Shown: positions 28,204 to 37,060, counted from the stretch's first letter. The stretch is DNA of 64,000 nt from Pseudomonadota bacterium (GCA_947505245.1 CANNIZ010000001.1:124001-188000), one strand, 5' to 3'. Notes: generated by a model not told the origin, from the letters alone. Program-made: numbers and translations.

Positions 28204-29738
28204 CACGTGACCTCCGTCCCGATGCCGAGCGCCCACGCGGGCGCCACGAGGCCCTGCGCGTTCGGCCCGAGCTGAGTGTCGTCGCCGTTGCCGGCCACGC
28301 GCGCGACGTTGATCTTGTAGAAGCCGCCAGGCGAGAGCAGGCCGCCCGTGCCCGCGAACGAGAGATGGTCGTTCGCCTGGACCTTGACGTGCCCGTCGAC
28401 CTCGATGCCGAGGCCCTTGCCCGCGCGTTGCTCAGCCGCGAACTCCTCGCGCGAGTAGCCGTACGGCGGCATCAACGCGTCGATGTTGTCGAAGTCGACG
28501 TACGAGACGCTCGTATCCGCGAGGTACCAGGCGTCCACACCGAACTCGGAGGTGTCGCCTTTCACGTAGGCGAAGCCTCCGTGACCGACGAGCGAGCCCG
28601 ACTTGCGCGCGCGATCATGCACGTTGTGATCGACGCCGATGTCGTCGCTGTAGGCGGACGGGTGCCAACCCATCAGCGTGTCCGCGACGAAGCCGCCCGC
28701 CTGGTCGCCCTTCATGCTGACGTAGCCGTGCGAGTAGAGGATGCCGTCCTGCGCGTAGGCGCCGCCCTGCGCGTACCAGCCGTCGAGGTTGACACGCACG
28801 CCGCCCTGTTCGGCATCGACGTCGCTCGTGTCGATCACGACGGTGGCGCCACCAGCGAAGCCGGTCGTGCTGGCGTCGGTGACGATGAGCTCCTTGCGGT
28901 CCACGCCGAAGCTGCCAGCGAACTCCGCCGAGGCGGCGAGCGCGCCGGCCGCGTACGAGCCGCGCAGGCCGTAGTTGCCGGTGTAGTCGTTGTCGGCGAA
29001 GTTGCCGAGCATGCCGTCGTAGCTGATATCGGCGCCGGTGCCCCGCGCGGACATGTCCGTATAGAACAGGTGCGCGCGCAGGTCGAGACCCTCGACCATG
29101 CCGTCGAGCACGAGGATGCCGCCGCCGCGCGTCGTGAGGTTGTCGCCGCGGAAATTGTACAGGCCGGCGCTCGAGGGCTTCATGTCCGCGACGTTGGTGT
29201 TCGCGACGTCGCCCGCCTGGCTCACGATCGAGAGCGGCACGAGCTCGAGGTGGCCGACCTTGCCGAGCGGGACGTCGACGCGAATACCGTCCGCGATGTC
29301 GTCATAGACATAGTCTTTGCCGGGAGTGCCGCCGAGCGACAGCCGCTGGCGACCGATCCGCACGCGGAACACGCTCTCCTCGTCGTCCGTCGCGAGCGCG
29401 CCCATCGGCGCCCAGTCCATGTCCAGCTCACGCACATAGACGATCCCGCCGTAGGCGTTGACCGAGCCGATCTCGTCGCCGCCCCACAGCGCCCGGTGCG
29501 AGAGGTCGAATTTCACCGCCATGGCGTCGGAGACGGAGTGCTCGAGCTTCGCGCCGACCCACAGGTATGCGAACGTGGTGCGATCGTCGCTGTCGAGGAT
29601 GGTCTGGTCGCTCGACTCGTCCAACGGGCGGAAGTCGAGGTTGTCGTACGTGATCACCGCGCTGCCGATCGTGTACTCGACGTCGGTTTCGCCCGCGAAT
29701 GCGGCCAGGGTGGAGAGGAGAATCGAAGTCACACTCAC
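28200..29738 (-). CDS. Outer-membrane beta-barrel-like protein
   Basis: 512 residues. A signal peptide (cleavage near residue 15, AAFAGE) precedes a long sequence of alternating polar/hydrophobic strands rich in Gly, Tyr and Asp, with aromatic residues at strand ends and a C-terminal Trp (TEVTW), as in outer-membrane barrels. No family is recognised. Its position between exported lipoprotein genes, with 4-base overlaps on each side, suggests it is the outer-membrane component (pore or anchor) of the same system. Confidence 0.6.
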   Translation of the reverse strand: MSVTSILLSTLAAFAGETDVEYTIGSAVITYDNLDFRPLDESSDQTILDSDDRTTFAYLWVGAKLEHSVSDAMAVKFDLSHRALWGGDEIGSVNAYGGIVYVRELDMDWAPMGALATDDEESVFRVRIGRQRLSLGGTPGKDYVYDDIADGIRVDVPLGKVGHLELVPLSIVSQAGDVANTNVADMKPSSAGLYNFRGDNLTTRGGGILVLDGMVEGLDLRAHLFYTDMSARGTGADISYDGMLGNFADNDYTGNYGLRGSYAAGALAASAEFAGSFGVDRKELIVTDASTTGFAGGATVVIDTSDVDAEQGGVRVNLDGWYAQGGAYAQDGILYSHGYVSMKGDQAGGFVADTLMGWHPSAYSDDIGVDHNVHDRARKSGSLVGHGGFAYVKGDTSEFGVDAWYLADTSVSYVDFDNIDALMPPYGYSREEFAAEQRAGKGLGIEVDGHVKVQANDHLSFAGTGGLLSPGGFYKINVARVAGNGDDTQLGPNAQGLVAPAWALGIGTEVTW

Positions 29739-30523
29739 TCCTTCGTGATCTGGCCGAGGCTCTGAATGATCAAATTGTCGCCGTAATTGCGCAGGATGGG
29801 GCCGGTCGCGGTGACGCGATCGCCCTGGGCGAACGTGATGCCGCGGCGGTTCAGCTCGGAGTCCAGCGCGGCTCCCCAGGCCTGCCCCGAGTCACCGGTG
29901 ACGATGAACGCGCCGAACGTGTCGGGCTTCGTCGTCACGGTGCCCGCGATGCGCCGGACGCGTCCGAGGTCGGGCACCCCGTAGGGGCCTACCTGTTCGG
30001 TGTACTTGATCGCGCGACCCTGCGGATCGACGTCAAGCAGGTCCCAGGCGTACACCATGTCGAGGTCGTTGCGCGTACGCACGCCCCGCACGTTGATGGT
30101 GATCACGTCGCCGGTGGTGAAGTGCGCCACCTTGCTGTCGCCGAGCACGAACAGACCGAGGTCATCGTCTTCGAGGAAGAAGCTCCCGTAGAACTTCTCG
30201 TCGTCGCTCGTGCAGCCGGCGGTCTTGAAGTAGTACCGCGGGTGGATGGTCACCACCCCCGTGATCTGGGTCGGCAGGGCGCTCGACGTGTCCGTCGTGC
30301 ACCGCGCGTCCCCGTAGTCGTCGTCTGGCGCGAACACGAACACGTCCCCGTCGGTCGGGAACACGTCCGCAGCGAGCTCAGCGATGCCACCATCGAAGCC
30401 GTAGCTCGACGTGGTGAACTCGAGGGCCTCGGTGACGTCGATCTGCGTCCCCGCGTCCCACCAACCGTCCGTCGATTCGGGCTCGCGCGCCGCGCACCCG
30501 AAGAGTAGCGCGAGCGCCAACAT
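29735..30523 (-). CDS. Lipoprotein with OB-fold-like segment
   Basis: 262 residues. Lipobox near the start (ALLFGC). The C-terminal half has successive beta-strand segments such as VITINVRGVRTRNDLDMVYA and RVTATGPILRNYGDNLIIQS that read like OB-fold nucleic-acid-binding strands, but this is a weak resemblance. The N-terminal half is acidic. Two Cys lie in the middle. It is co-directional and 2 bases after the first lipoprotein gene and overlaps the barrel gene by 4 bases. Confidence 0.55.
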   Translation of the reverse strand: MLALALLFGCAAREPESTDGWWDAGTQIDVTEALEFTTSSYGFDGGIAELAADVFPTDGDVFVFAPDDDYGDARCTTDTSSALPTQITGVVTIHPRYYFKTAGCTSDDEKFYGSFFLEDDDLGLFVLGDSKVAHFTTGDVITINVRGVRTRNDLDMVYAWDLLDVDPQGRAIKYTEQVGPYGVPDLGRVRRIAGTVTTKPDTFGAFIVTGDSGQAWGAALDSELNRRGITFAQGDRVTATGPILRNYGDNLIIQSLGQITKE

Positions 30524-30525
30524 GG

Positions 30526-31377
30526 CTAGTAGAGCTCGACCCAGTCGAAATTGTCGACGTTCAGCTGCGGCGCGCCGCTGAACGTGCCGACGGGCATGTA
30601 GAACTCGATACAGTCGCCGACCTGCGGCTCGAACACGGCCTTGATGCGGAAGGGGACCGTCTGGTTATTGGAGGTGACCATGTCCGTGCACACCGACGAG
30701 CCACCGCACGTTGCGGGCTCGGTCGAGAGCTCGCCGTAGCCGTGGACCAACGCCGACGCGTGCGTCCCGAGCGTGATGTCCGCTGCCGTCACGTCCTTGA
30801 CGTACACGGGCGTGGTGGAGGCGGACTTCGAGAACGCAGTGATTCCCGTGATCTCGAGCTCACCACCGTAGTTGTTCAACTCGGTGACCGTGAAGCTGAT
30901 CACCGCGCCCGGCTCGATCGGGAGCGGGATCTTCACCGCGCTGTTCTGCAGGTAGGTGCGCGTGGCGCCATTGGCGTCGGCCACCCACACGCTCCAGGCT
31001 TCCGTCGCGGTGGACGGGTTGTAGCCGACGGACGCGACCGTGACGTTGGTGACGGCGATGGAGAGGCCCGTGGTGACCTGGCCTTCCGCGGGCTTCGCCG
31101 CGATCACGTCGTCAATGCCACCGTCGTTGGTGTACGCGGTGGTGGTGATGTTGCCCGATGAGCCGAGCTGGCCAAGGAACGAGCCGTCGGGAACCGGACA
31201 ACCATCGGCGTCGGTGTCCGCGTCGGTGTCCGCGTCGGTGTCCGCGTCGGTGTCCGCGTCCGTATCGGAGTCGGTGTCCGCGTCCGTGTCGGCATCGGTG
31301 TCACCACCGGTGTCGGGCGGGGCGGGCGGACAAGCGGCGAGGGCCAGGACAGCGAAGGAAAGGACCAACGTACGCAT
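30526..31377 (-). CDS. Lipoprotein with Asp-Thr repeat linker and beta-rich domain
   Basis: 283 residues. Lipobox LALAAC, then a low-complexity linker of DTDADTD units (residues about 22-57), which in myxobacterial lipoproteins tethers a domain away from the membrane. The remaining beta-rich domain (TTTAYTNDGGIDDVIA and so on) ends with a strand pair DNFDWVELY and is of unknown family. The ribosome site AGGAGGAA at 31381-31388 is strong. This is the first gene of the long operon that runs down to about 21.6 kb. Confidence 0.6.
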   Translation of the reverse strand: MRTLVLSFAVLALAACPPAPPDTGGDTDADTDADTDSDTDADTDADTDADTDADTDADGCPVPDGSFLGQLGSSGNITTTAYTNDGGIDDVIAAKPAEGQVTTGLSIAVTNVTVASVGYNPSTATEAWSVWVADANGATRTYLQNSAVKIPLPIEPGAVISFTVTELNNYGGELEITGITAFSKSASTTPVYVKDVTAADITLGTHASALVHGYGELSTEPATCGGSSVCTDMVTSNNQTVPFRIKAVFEPQVGDCIEFYMPVGTFSGAPQLNVDNFDWVELY

Positions 31378-31483
31378 GTGTTCCTCCTAAAGGCCGCCCT
31401 TACTACCCCACCGAGCCCGATCCGGCACCTCGACCGCGACACCACCGTCGTGGTCCGGCGGCCAACTTCGCACAGAGGAACGG

Positions 31484-31512
31484 TTGAAAGTCTATTGGCA
31501 CCCGGGTACGGT
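31484..31512 (+). promoter_or_regulatory. Possible sigma70-type promoter for the 31551 gene
   Basis: TTGAAA at 31484-31489, a 17-base spacer and TACGGT at 31507-31512 fit a sigma70-like promoter. The transcript would start about 8 bases later, and two CGTTGCA copies lie just downstream (about 31513 and 31523). The start codon at 31551 follows. Divergent from the operon that begins at 31377. Confidence 0.4.
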
Positions 31513-31550
31513 CGTTGCACGCTCGTTGCAGAACAACCCGAGGAGCTCCA

Positions 31551-31985
31551 ATGTTCGGCATGTTTTCCCTCATCGCCTGCGGATCCGGTATCGAGTTCAC
31601 GATCCTCGGCGACCAAAGCTTCACTCCGGCCGCTACGGCCCACGTCACGGTGTGGGGCTATGATCCCAACATCCAGGACGTGCCCGCCACCGAGGTAGGT
31701 GCGTTCACCTTCCCGGTGGACGCGCTGCCGCACACGGAGACGCTCGCGCTCGAGCCGAGGCCCTGGACCCGGATCACCGAGTACGACGGCCCCGTCGCCG
31801 CGTCCGACGCGTCGTACTACTTCTCGCTCCACGTCGACGCAGACAGCGACGGGCAGCTGTGCGCAGAAGACCTCGATCAGGACTTTGGCGACTCCGGGTC
31901 CGAGTTCTTTCAGGATCTCCCGAGCGACGTCGCGATCCCGGTCGCGCCGCACGGCGGCACGACCTGCGAGCCGCTCACGGACTGA
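31551..31985 (+). CDS. Small acidic lipoprotein
   Basis: 144 residues. Short signal with lipobox (SLIAC, Cys10). The rest is beta-rich and acidic (YYFSLHVDADSDGQLCAEDL with an Asp-rich calcium-like loop) and carries only two further Cys; family unknown. It converges on the HcrB-like gene, and the stops overlap by 11 bases. One of only three plus-strand genes between 19.3 and 45.6 kb. Confidence 0.5.
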   Translation: MFGMFSLIACGSGIEFTILGDQSFTPAATAHVTVWGYDPNIQDVPATEVGAFTFPVDALPHTETLALEPRPWTRITEYDGPVAASDASYYFSLHVDADSDGQLCAEDLDQDFGDSGSEFFQDLPSDVAIPVAPHGGTTCEPLTD

Positions 31986-32892
31986 TGAGCCCGTTGACGG
32001 CGCGCAGCACCTCGATGCGCACGAGCGCCCGCCGCCACGGCACCGGATGCAGGTGTGTGCCCAACGGACGGACCGCCTCGTGAGCCGCCTCCGCGAGCGC
32101 CTCCGGGGTGGCCGCTGCGACCTCGATCGGCCGCGGGCCCACCGCTGACACGACGGCGCGCAGCCCCTGATCGGAGCGACTCACCGCCACCAGCAGCGCC
32201 GCATAGTCGATCGCCGCGCGGGTTCGGACCTTGCGGTGAACCACCGATGACGCAGGTGCGGGAAGCGCGATCGACGTGATGAGCTCGTCCGGTCGCACGC
32301 CAAGCCAGGTGCGACCGTCGTCGCCGTACAGGTCGCGCAGCGGCACCTCGCGGTCGCCCGCGGTCGACGCGAGCTGAATCACCGCGTCGTACAGCCACAA
32401 CGCGGGCACCGTGTCAGCCGCGTGCGCCGCGTAGCAGCCGGTCCCCTTCGGGGCGACATGGCAAACCGCGCCGTCCTTCTTCAGGCAGCCGCCGACGCTC
32501 TGCCGCCATCCCGCGGGCTGGTTGTAGTAAACGCAGCGGGTGTCCAGGGCGACCTGCCCGCCGATCGTGCCCATCGCTTGAATCGTCGGGGTCGCGACCG
32601 TGCGACAGGCCGCGGCGAGCGCGGGAAACAGCCGCAGAACAGTCTGGTCGCGCGCGACGTCGCGGAGCGTGCACCCCGACCCGAGCACGAGCCCGCGTTC
32701 CTGGGGCACGATCGTGCGCAGCGACGCGATGCCCGCGAGCGACACGACGCGCGCGGGCTCGAACAGGCGATGTTTCATCGACGGCAGCAGATCCGTCCCG
32801 CCCGCGATCACCACGGCGCCGTCGGCCACCGCGATGAGCGCGTCCGCGAGCGAGGTCGGTCGCGAAAGCTGAAAACGCGGCAAGGGCAGCAT
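31975..32892 (-). CDS. hcrB: FAD subunit of a 4-hydroxybenzoyl-CoA-reductase-like enzyme
   Basis: 305 residues of the xanthine dehydrogenase FAD-subunit fold (VIAGGTDLLPSMKHRLF near residue 28 is the FAD-binding signature). Between residues 120 and 153 lies an extra loop with four Cys (120, 136, 144, 153). Their spacing (16, 8, 9) equals that of the [4Fe-4S]-binding loop in HcrB of Thauera aromatica, as I recall the published positions; ordinary xanthine dehydrogenases lack it. The ATG overlaps the stop of the large subunit gene. Assigned to HcrB by this loop; the actual substrate could be another aromatic CoA thioester. Confidence 0.75.
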   Translation of the reverse strand: MLPLPRFQLSRPTSLADALIAVADGAVVIAGGTDLLPSMKHRLFEPARVVSLAGIASLRTIVPQERGLVLGSGCTLRDVARDQTVLRLFPALAAACRTVATPTIQAMGTIGGQVALDTRCVYYNQPAGWRQSVGGCLKKDGAVCHVAPKGTGCYAAHAADTVPALWLYDAVIQLASTAGDREVPLRDLYGDDGRTWLGVRPDELITSIALPAPASSVVHRKVRTRAAIDYAALLVAVSRSDQGLRAVVSAVGPRPIEVAAATPEALAEAAHEAVRPLGTHLHPVPWRRALVRIEVLRAVNGLISP

Positions 32893-35081
32893 CAGCGCGC
32901 TCCCTTCGACGCCGCGAGCACGGCCTTGCGGACGCGATCCGGGGTGAACGGAGCGTCGTACAACCGGACGCCGATCGCGTCGTACAGCGCGTTCGCAATC
33001 GCAGGGACGGTCGGCAGCTGCGGCCCCTCGCCCACCTCCTTCGCGCCGAGCGGACCGGCCGGCTCGAACGTCTCGATCAGGATCGGCACGATCTCGGGCG
33101 TCTCGTGGACGGTAGGCACGCGGTACTCGAGCAGGCTCGGCGCCTTCACGACGCCCGCACGGTAGGCCTGCTCCTCGTACAGGGCCTCGCCCACCCCCAT
33201 GTACACGCACCCCTCGATCTGTCCCTCGCACGACCCGCGGTTTAGCGCGTGACCGACGTCGTGGGCGCACCACACCTTCACGACGCGGGTGATGCCGGTC
33301 TCGGGGTCGACCTCGACCTCGGCGACCTGCGCGGTGAACGAGTAGGCCGGCGACGGGCCCACCGACTGCCGCTTGAACCGCGAGCCCACCTTCGGCGGCG
33401 AATACGAGCCGACGCCGACGACGGTGCCGCCGCTCTCCTCGGCCTGTTGGATCGCGGCGAGCCACGGCACCCCCTCGGGGAGGCGCTTCTTTGCTGCATC
33501 TGCGGCGGCGATCACCGCGTTGCCCGCGAAGAACGTCACGCGCGACGAGTACGAGCCGAGGTCCACCGGGCACAGGGACGTGTCGCCTTCGACCACGCGC
33601 ACGAGGCCCACGTCGACGCCCAAGCGCTCCGCGCAGATGCGCGCGAGCACGTCCGAGCTGCCCTGTCCGACATCGGACGTGCCGACGAACAACACGACCT
33701 CGCCGCTGCGATCGAGCTTCACGACCGCGGCCGACTGCGGCATCGCGTCGTCGTACACCGGGTGCAAGGCGCCGCACATGTAGCTGGAGGCGGCGATGCC
33801 GAGGCCGCGGTTGGGGCCGAGCTTCCCGCGCCGCTCGTTCCACCCGGAGGCAAGGACGACCGCGTCGAGGCAGCGCACCAGGCCGCAGGTGCCGACGACG
33901 AGGCCGTTCGCGGTGACGTGACCGTCAGGCACCGCGTTCTGCCGGCGCACCGCGGCCGGGTCGAGCCCGAGGGCCGCGGCGGCTTCGTCGAGCGCGCACT
34001 CTACCGCGAGGCGCGGCTGGATGGCTCCGTGGCCACGCTTCGGACCACAGGGCGGCTCGTTCGTGTACGCGCGCAGCGTCTCGAACCGCACGTGGTCGAC
34101 GCGGTACGGCAGCGTGAGGAACACGCCGAGGTAGTAGGCCGTGACCACGCCGTAGCTCGCGTACGCGCCGCCCGCGGCCTTCGCCTTGAAGTCGATGCCG
34201 GCGAGCGAGCCGTCCGCGTTCAGCCCAAGGCGGATCCACATCACCGCCGGGTGGCGGCCGCGGTGCTGGTAGAACACCTCCTCACGCTCGAGGGCGATCT
34301 TCACGGGCCGCCCGAGCTTGCGCGCGAGGAACGCGGAGCAGATCTCGACCGAGGTGGGGTCGCACTTGCCGCCGTACCCCGCGCCGACGGCGGGCTTCAC
34401 GACGCGCACGCGGTGTTCGGGCAGGCCGAGCACGACCGCGAGGTCCTTGTGCAGGTAGTGCGGGTTCTGCGTGCTCGCGTACACGACGAGGCGCCCGTCG
34501 GGCTCGACTTCGGCGAGGGCGGCGTGCGGCTCCAACGGCACGTGGGTGCTGCCCGGGTAGCTGAACGCGCGCTCGATCACGACGGCCGCGCCGGCGAGGG
34601 CCTTGTCGACGTCGCCGTGCGATTGGTGCACGCGGCGCAGCACGTTGGTCGCTTTGCGCTTCTCGGCGTGGATCAGCGGCGCGTCTTCGGCCAACGCGTC
34701 GTCCAGCGTGAGCACGGCGGGAAGCGGCTCGTAGACGATGTTCACGAGCCTGCACGCGCGATGCGCGGTCTCCTCGTCCACCGCGGCGATCGCGACGACG
34801 GGCTCGCCGACGTAGCGCACCTTGCCGACCGCGAGCGCGGTCTCGTCGCGCCCCACCGGGATCGGGCCGAATTTCACGGGCAGCTCGTCGCCCACCATCG
34901 AGCCCACGACGCCGGGGACCGCGAGCGCCGCAGTGAGATCGATCGACACGATCGTCGCGTGGGGGTGCGGCGAGCGGACGAATTTCGCGACGACCATGCG
35001 CGGCCGCACGAGGTCGTCCACGTACACCGCGCGGCCCGTGATGCGCGCGAGGCCGTCGATGCGCGGCTGGTCGTCGTTCAT
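32892..35081 (-). CDS. hcrA: Molybdopterin-binding large subunit, 4-hydroxybenzoyl-CoA-reductase-like
   Basis: 729 residues. This is the molybdenum-cofactor subunit of the xanthine oxidase family, with the N-terminal ARITGRAVYVDDLVRPRMV, a middle CDPTSVEICSAFLARKLGRP, the TSDVGQGSSDV motif that contacts the cofactor and the catalytic Glu in LGAKEVGEGPQLP near the end. The ATG at 35081 is chosen because it matches the family start; a longer upstream reading frame is not credible. Coupled to the FAD subunit gene by a 1-base overlap. In the cytoplasm it would hydroxylate or, in reverse, dehydroxylate an aromatic CoA ester. Confidence 0.8.
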   Translation of the reverse strand: MNDDQPRIDGLARITGRAVYVDDLVRPRMVVAKFVRSPHPHATIVSIDLTAALAVPGVVGSMVGDELPVKFGPIPVGRDETALAVGKVRYVGEPVVAIAAVDEETAHRACRLVNIVYEPLPAVLTLDDALAEDAPLIHAEKRKATNVLRRVHQSHGDVDKALAGAAVVIERAFSYPGSTHVPLEPHAALAEVEPDGRLVVYASTQNPHYLHKDLAVVLGLPEHRVRVVKPAVGAGYGGKCDPTSVEICSAFLARKLGRPVKIALEREEVFYQHRGRHPAVMWIRLGLNADGSLAGIDFKAKAAGGAYASYGVVTAYYLGVFLTLPYRVDHVRFETLRAYTNEPPCGPKRGHGAIQPRLAVECALDEAAAALGLDPAAVRRQNAVPDGHVTANGLVVGTCGLVRCLDAVVLASGWNERRGKLGPNRGLGIAASSYMCGALHPVYDDAMPQSAAVVKLDRSGEVVLFVGTSDVGQGSSDVLARICAERLGVDVGLVRVVEGDTSLCPVDLGSYSSRVTFFAGNAVIAAADAAKKRLPEGVPWLAAIQQAEESGGTVVGVGSYSPPKVGSRFKRQSVGPSPAYSFTAQVAEVEVDPETGITRVVKVWCAHDVGHALNRGSCEGQIEGCVYMGVGEALYEEQAYRAGVVKAPSLLEYRVPTVHETPEIVPILIETFEPAGPLGAKEVGEGPQLPTVPAIANALYDAIGVRLYDAPFTPDRVRKAVLAASKGAR

Positions 35082-35141
35082 GGGTGGAGCATAGCAGGGC
35101 CCCCAAACCGACGCCTCGTTATGCCGCGGCAGGAGGTCTTC

Positions 35142-36149
35142 ATGCGTACGGTCGCGCTCGCCCTGCTGATCGGCGTCGGTTGTCACCCCGCCGACACGGA
35201 CCCCGTCGAGACCGACCTCGTCGCGGACACCGACACGGACCCGGTCGACACCGATCCCGTCGACACCGACACCGGCGTCGCGGGCGACGTCTGCGAGCTC
35301 GCGACGACCCTCGCGCTGAACACGCCCACCGCCGGCGACACGACCTCCGCACCGGACGGCACGAGGGGCTCGTGTACCGGTGACGGGCGCGAGGTCGCGT
35401 ACACCGTCACCGCCGGCGACCTCGGCCAGACCGGCACGCTCGAGGTGACGCTGTCGTCCGTCGACGAGGACTTCGGCCTCTACCTGCGCGCCACTTGCGA
35501 CGACGACGCGACCGAGGTCGCGTGCAGCGACTTCGGCTACTACGGCGACGGCGAGTCGCTGTGGACGGGCGTGCAGGGCGGCGTGCCGTACACGCTGTTC
35601 GTCGACGGGTACGACGACCGCTATGCGGGCGCGTTCAGCGTGGTCGCCGCGTTCACACCCGACGTGTGCGGCGACGGCTCGCTGACGGGCTTGGAGGCGT
35701 GTGACGACGCTCAGCAGCCCCCGCTCGACGACGACGGCTGCTCCGCCACCTGCACGGTCGAGCTCGACTGGCTGTGCGACAACGCGACGGTCGCTGCCGA
35801 TCTGCAGTCCGGCGACGCGCTGCACACGCCGAGCGCGTCGTTCCAGGGCAGCTGCACGCTGCCCGAGAACGTCGCCCACGAGCAGCTGTGGAAGTGGACC
35901 GCGCCAACCACCGGGCGCGCGCGCTTCGTGCTCGACAACGTGGCTGCCGAGAAGGACCTCGCGATCTACGTTCGCACCGACTGCGCGGCGCCCGCCACCG
36001 AGCTCGGCTGCGCGGACGACGCGCGCGGGGGCGCCGACGAGACGCTCGACCTCGACGTGGTCCAGGGCGCCACGTACACGATCATCGTCGATGGAACGTT
36101 GTCCGACTTCGACTGCGGGACCTACGACCTCGCCATCGGCTACCCCTGA
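35142..36149 (+). CDS. Lipoprotein with PPC-like domains and a myxobacterial Cys-rich repeat
   Basis: 335 residues; GGAGG ribosome site (35132) before the ATG, lipobox IGVGC, then a DTDP-rich linker. Two domains of about 110 residues resemble bacterial pre-peptidase C-terminal (PPC) beta sandwiches (about 50-160 and 225-333). Between them lies the myxobacterial disulfide repeat CGDGSLTGLEACDDA ... DDDGCSATC. The gene sits on the opposite strand between the small-subunit and large-subunit hcr genes and its end overlaps the small-subunit stop by 10 bases. Probably an exported surface protein, unrelated to the molybdenum enzyme in function. Confidence 0.7.
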   Translation: MRTVALALLIGVGCHPADTDPVETDLVADTDTDPVDTDPVDTDTGVAGDVCELATTLALNTPTAGDTTSAPDGTRGSCTGDGREVAYTVTAGDLGQTGTLEVTLSSVDEDFGLYLRATCDDDATEVACSDFGYYGDGESLWTGVQGGVPYTLFVDGYDDRYAGAFSVVAAFTPDVCGDGSLTGLEACDDAQQPPLDDDGCSATCTVELDWLCDNATVAADLQSGDALHTPSASFQGSCTLPENVAHEQLWKWTAPTTGRARFVLDNVAAEKDLAIYVRTDCAAPATELGCADDARGGADETLDLDVVQGATYTIIVDGTLSDFDCGTYDLAIGYP

Positions 36150-36598
36150 CCGAGCGCGTCCTTCGCGGCGTCCAGGATGCGCGTGTAGCCGGTGCAGCGG
36201 CACAGGTTCGAGCCGAGCGCGTTCCGCAGGGCCTCCTCGTCGGGCGCGCCGCCGTCTTCGCGCACGCCGATCAGGTTCATCACGAACCCCGGCGTGCAGT
36301 AGCCGCACTGCGAGGCGAGGTGCCGATCGAACGCGGCGACGATCGGGTCGTCCGCCGGCACGCCCTCGATCGTCCGCACCGGACCGCGCACCTCGACCGC
36401 GAGCGTGATGCACGACAGCCGCGCCACCCCGTCGACGAGCACGGTGCACGCGCCGCAGTCGCCAACATCGCAGCCGTGTTTGCTGCCGGTGAGTCCGAGG
36501 TCGACGCGCAGGAATTCGAGCAGGGTGCGCGACGCGGGCACGAGCCTGCGCACGGTCTCACCGTTCACCTCGATCGCCACCACCAGCTCGTCGTTCAT
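36140..36598 (-). CDS. hcrC: [2Fe-2S] small subunit, 4-hydroxybenzoyl-CoA-reductase-like
   Basis: 152 residues from the ATG preceding NDELVVAIEVNGETV (an earlier in-frame ATG gives an unlikely N-terminus). Cys43, 48, 51 and 63 bind the plant-type [2Fe-2S] cluster (GCDVGDCGACTV). The second cluster uses QCGYCTPGF and NLCRCTGY. It carries electrons from the FAD subunit to the molybdenum centre. It is separated from the large-subunit gene by the opposite-strand lipoprotein gene, giving order C, (reverse gene), A, B. Confidence 0.85.
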   Translation of the reverse strand: MNDELVVAIEVNGETVRRLVPASRTLLEFLRVDLGLTGSKHGCDVGDCGACTVLVDGVARLSCITLAVEVRGPVRTIEGVPADDPIVAAFDRHLASQCGYCTPGFVMNLIGVREDGGAPDEEALRNALGSNLCRCTGYTRILDAAKDALGQG

Positions 36599-36656
36599 GC
36601 GCGACCTCGGGCTGTCCACCTGTAACCGAACAGAGTCCATCGGAGGTCGACTTCCC

Positions 36657-36993
36657 TCAACCCCCCTGCTGAAACGGAAGGAAATAGGACTTGAAGGCCG
36701 ACCACAGGCTGGCGAGCTTGCAGCTCCACGACCGCTCCCCACCAACCACGCTCGCGATCGACCCGCCCGCCGTCGCGACCATCCCCAGGGGCTCGAGCTC
36801 CGCGGCGTGCACGTTCACCTCGAACTCGCTCGCCCGCGGGTCCACGCGGTGGAAGCTCCTCCATCGCGACCGCGAGCTTGTCCGCCGCAGTGCCGCGCAA
36901 GACCTCGATGGACTCGCCCCGTCGTGCGCGCTCCTCTGCCGTGTCGGGAAGTACGGGGAGCACGGTGTCCGCGACGCGCCACCTCAAGACCAT
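36657..36993 (-). pseudogene. Possible frameshifted gene between hcrC and the sulfatase
   Basis: The 462-base gap 36599-37060 is not empty. From ATG at 36993 a frame reads MVLRWRVADTVLPVLPDT to about AVAMEEL; then, after one frame change near 36845-36870, a second frame continues as VDPRASEFEVNVHAAELEPL to a stop at 36657. Joined, they make a roughly 110-residue protein with a beta-strand-rich C-terminal part faintly like the Trypco1-type accessory domain. The junction is G/C rich, so a sequencing indel or a real frameshift are both possible. Confidence 0.4.
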
Positions 36994-37060
36994 CGGGCCT
37001 CCAGCGCGGACACATCGGCAAGCTGCACGACGGCCTGAGCCCTGATACCATCGCGCCGCC

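Noticed and set aside
31198-31320. Simple repeats of GTCGGTGTCCGC type that could be mistaken for a CRISPR or satellite
   Set aside because: They encode the Asp-Thr linker of the lipoprotein at 30526-31377; no spacers are present.
33249-35141. Long plus-strand open frame covering the large molybdenum subunit before the PPC lipoprotein
   Set aside because: The true lipoprotein starts at 35142 with a ribosome site and a lipobox; the upstream part is antisense to the hcrA-like gene.
35082-36449. N-terminal extension of the molybdenum large subunit upstream of 35081
   Set aside because: The extension reads as Arg/Ala/Val-rich sequence antisense to the lipoprotein gene and the family start is at 35081.
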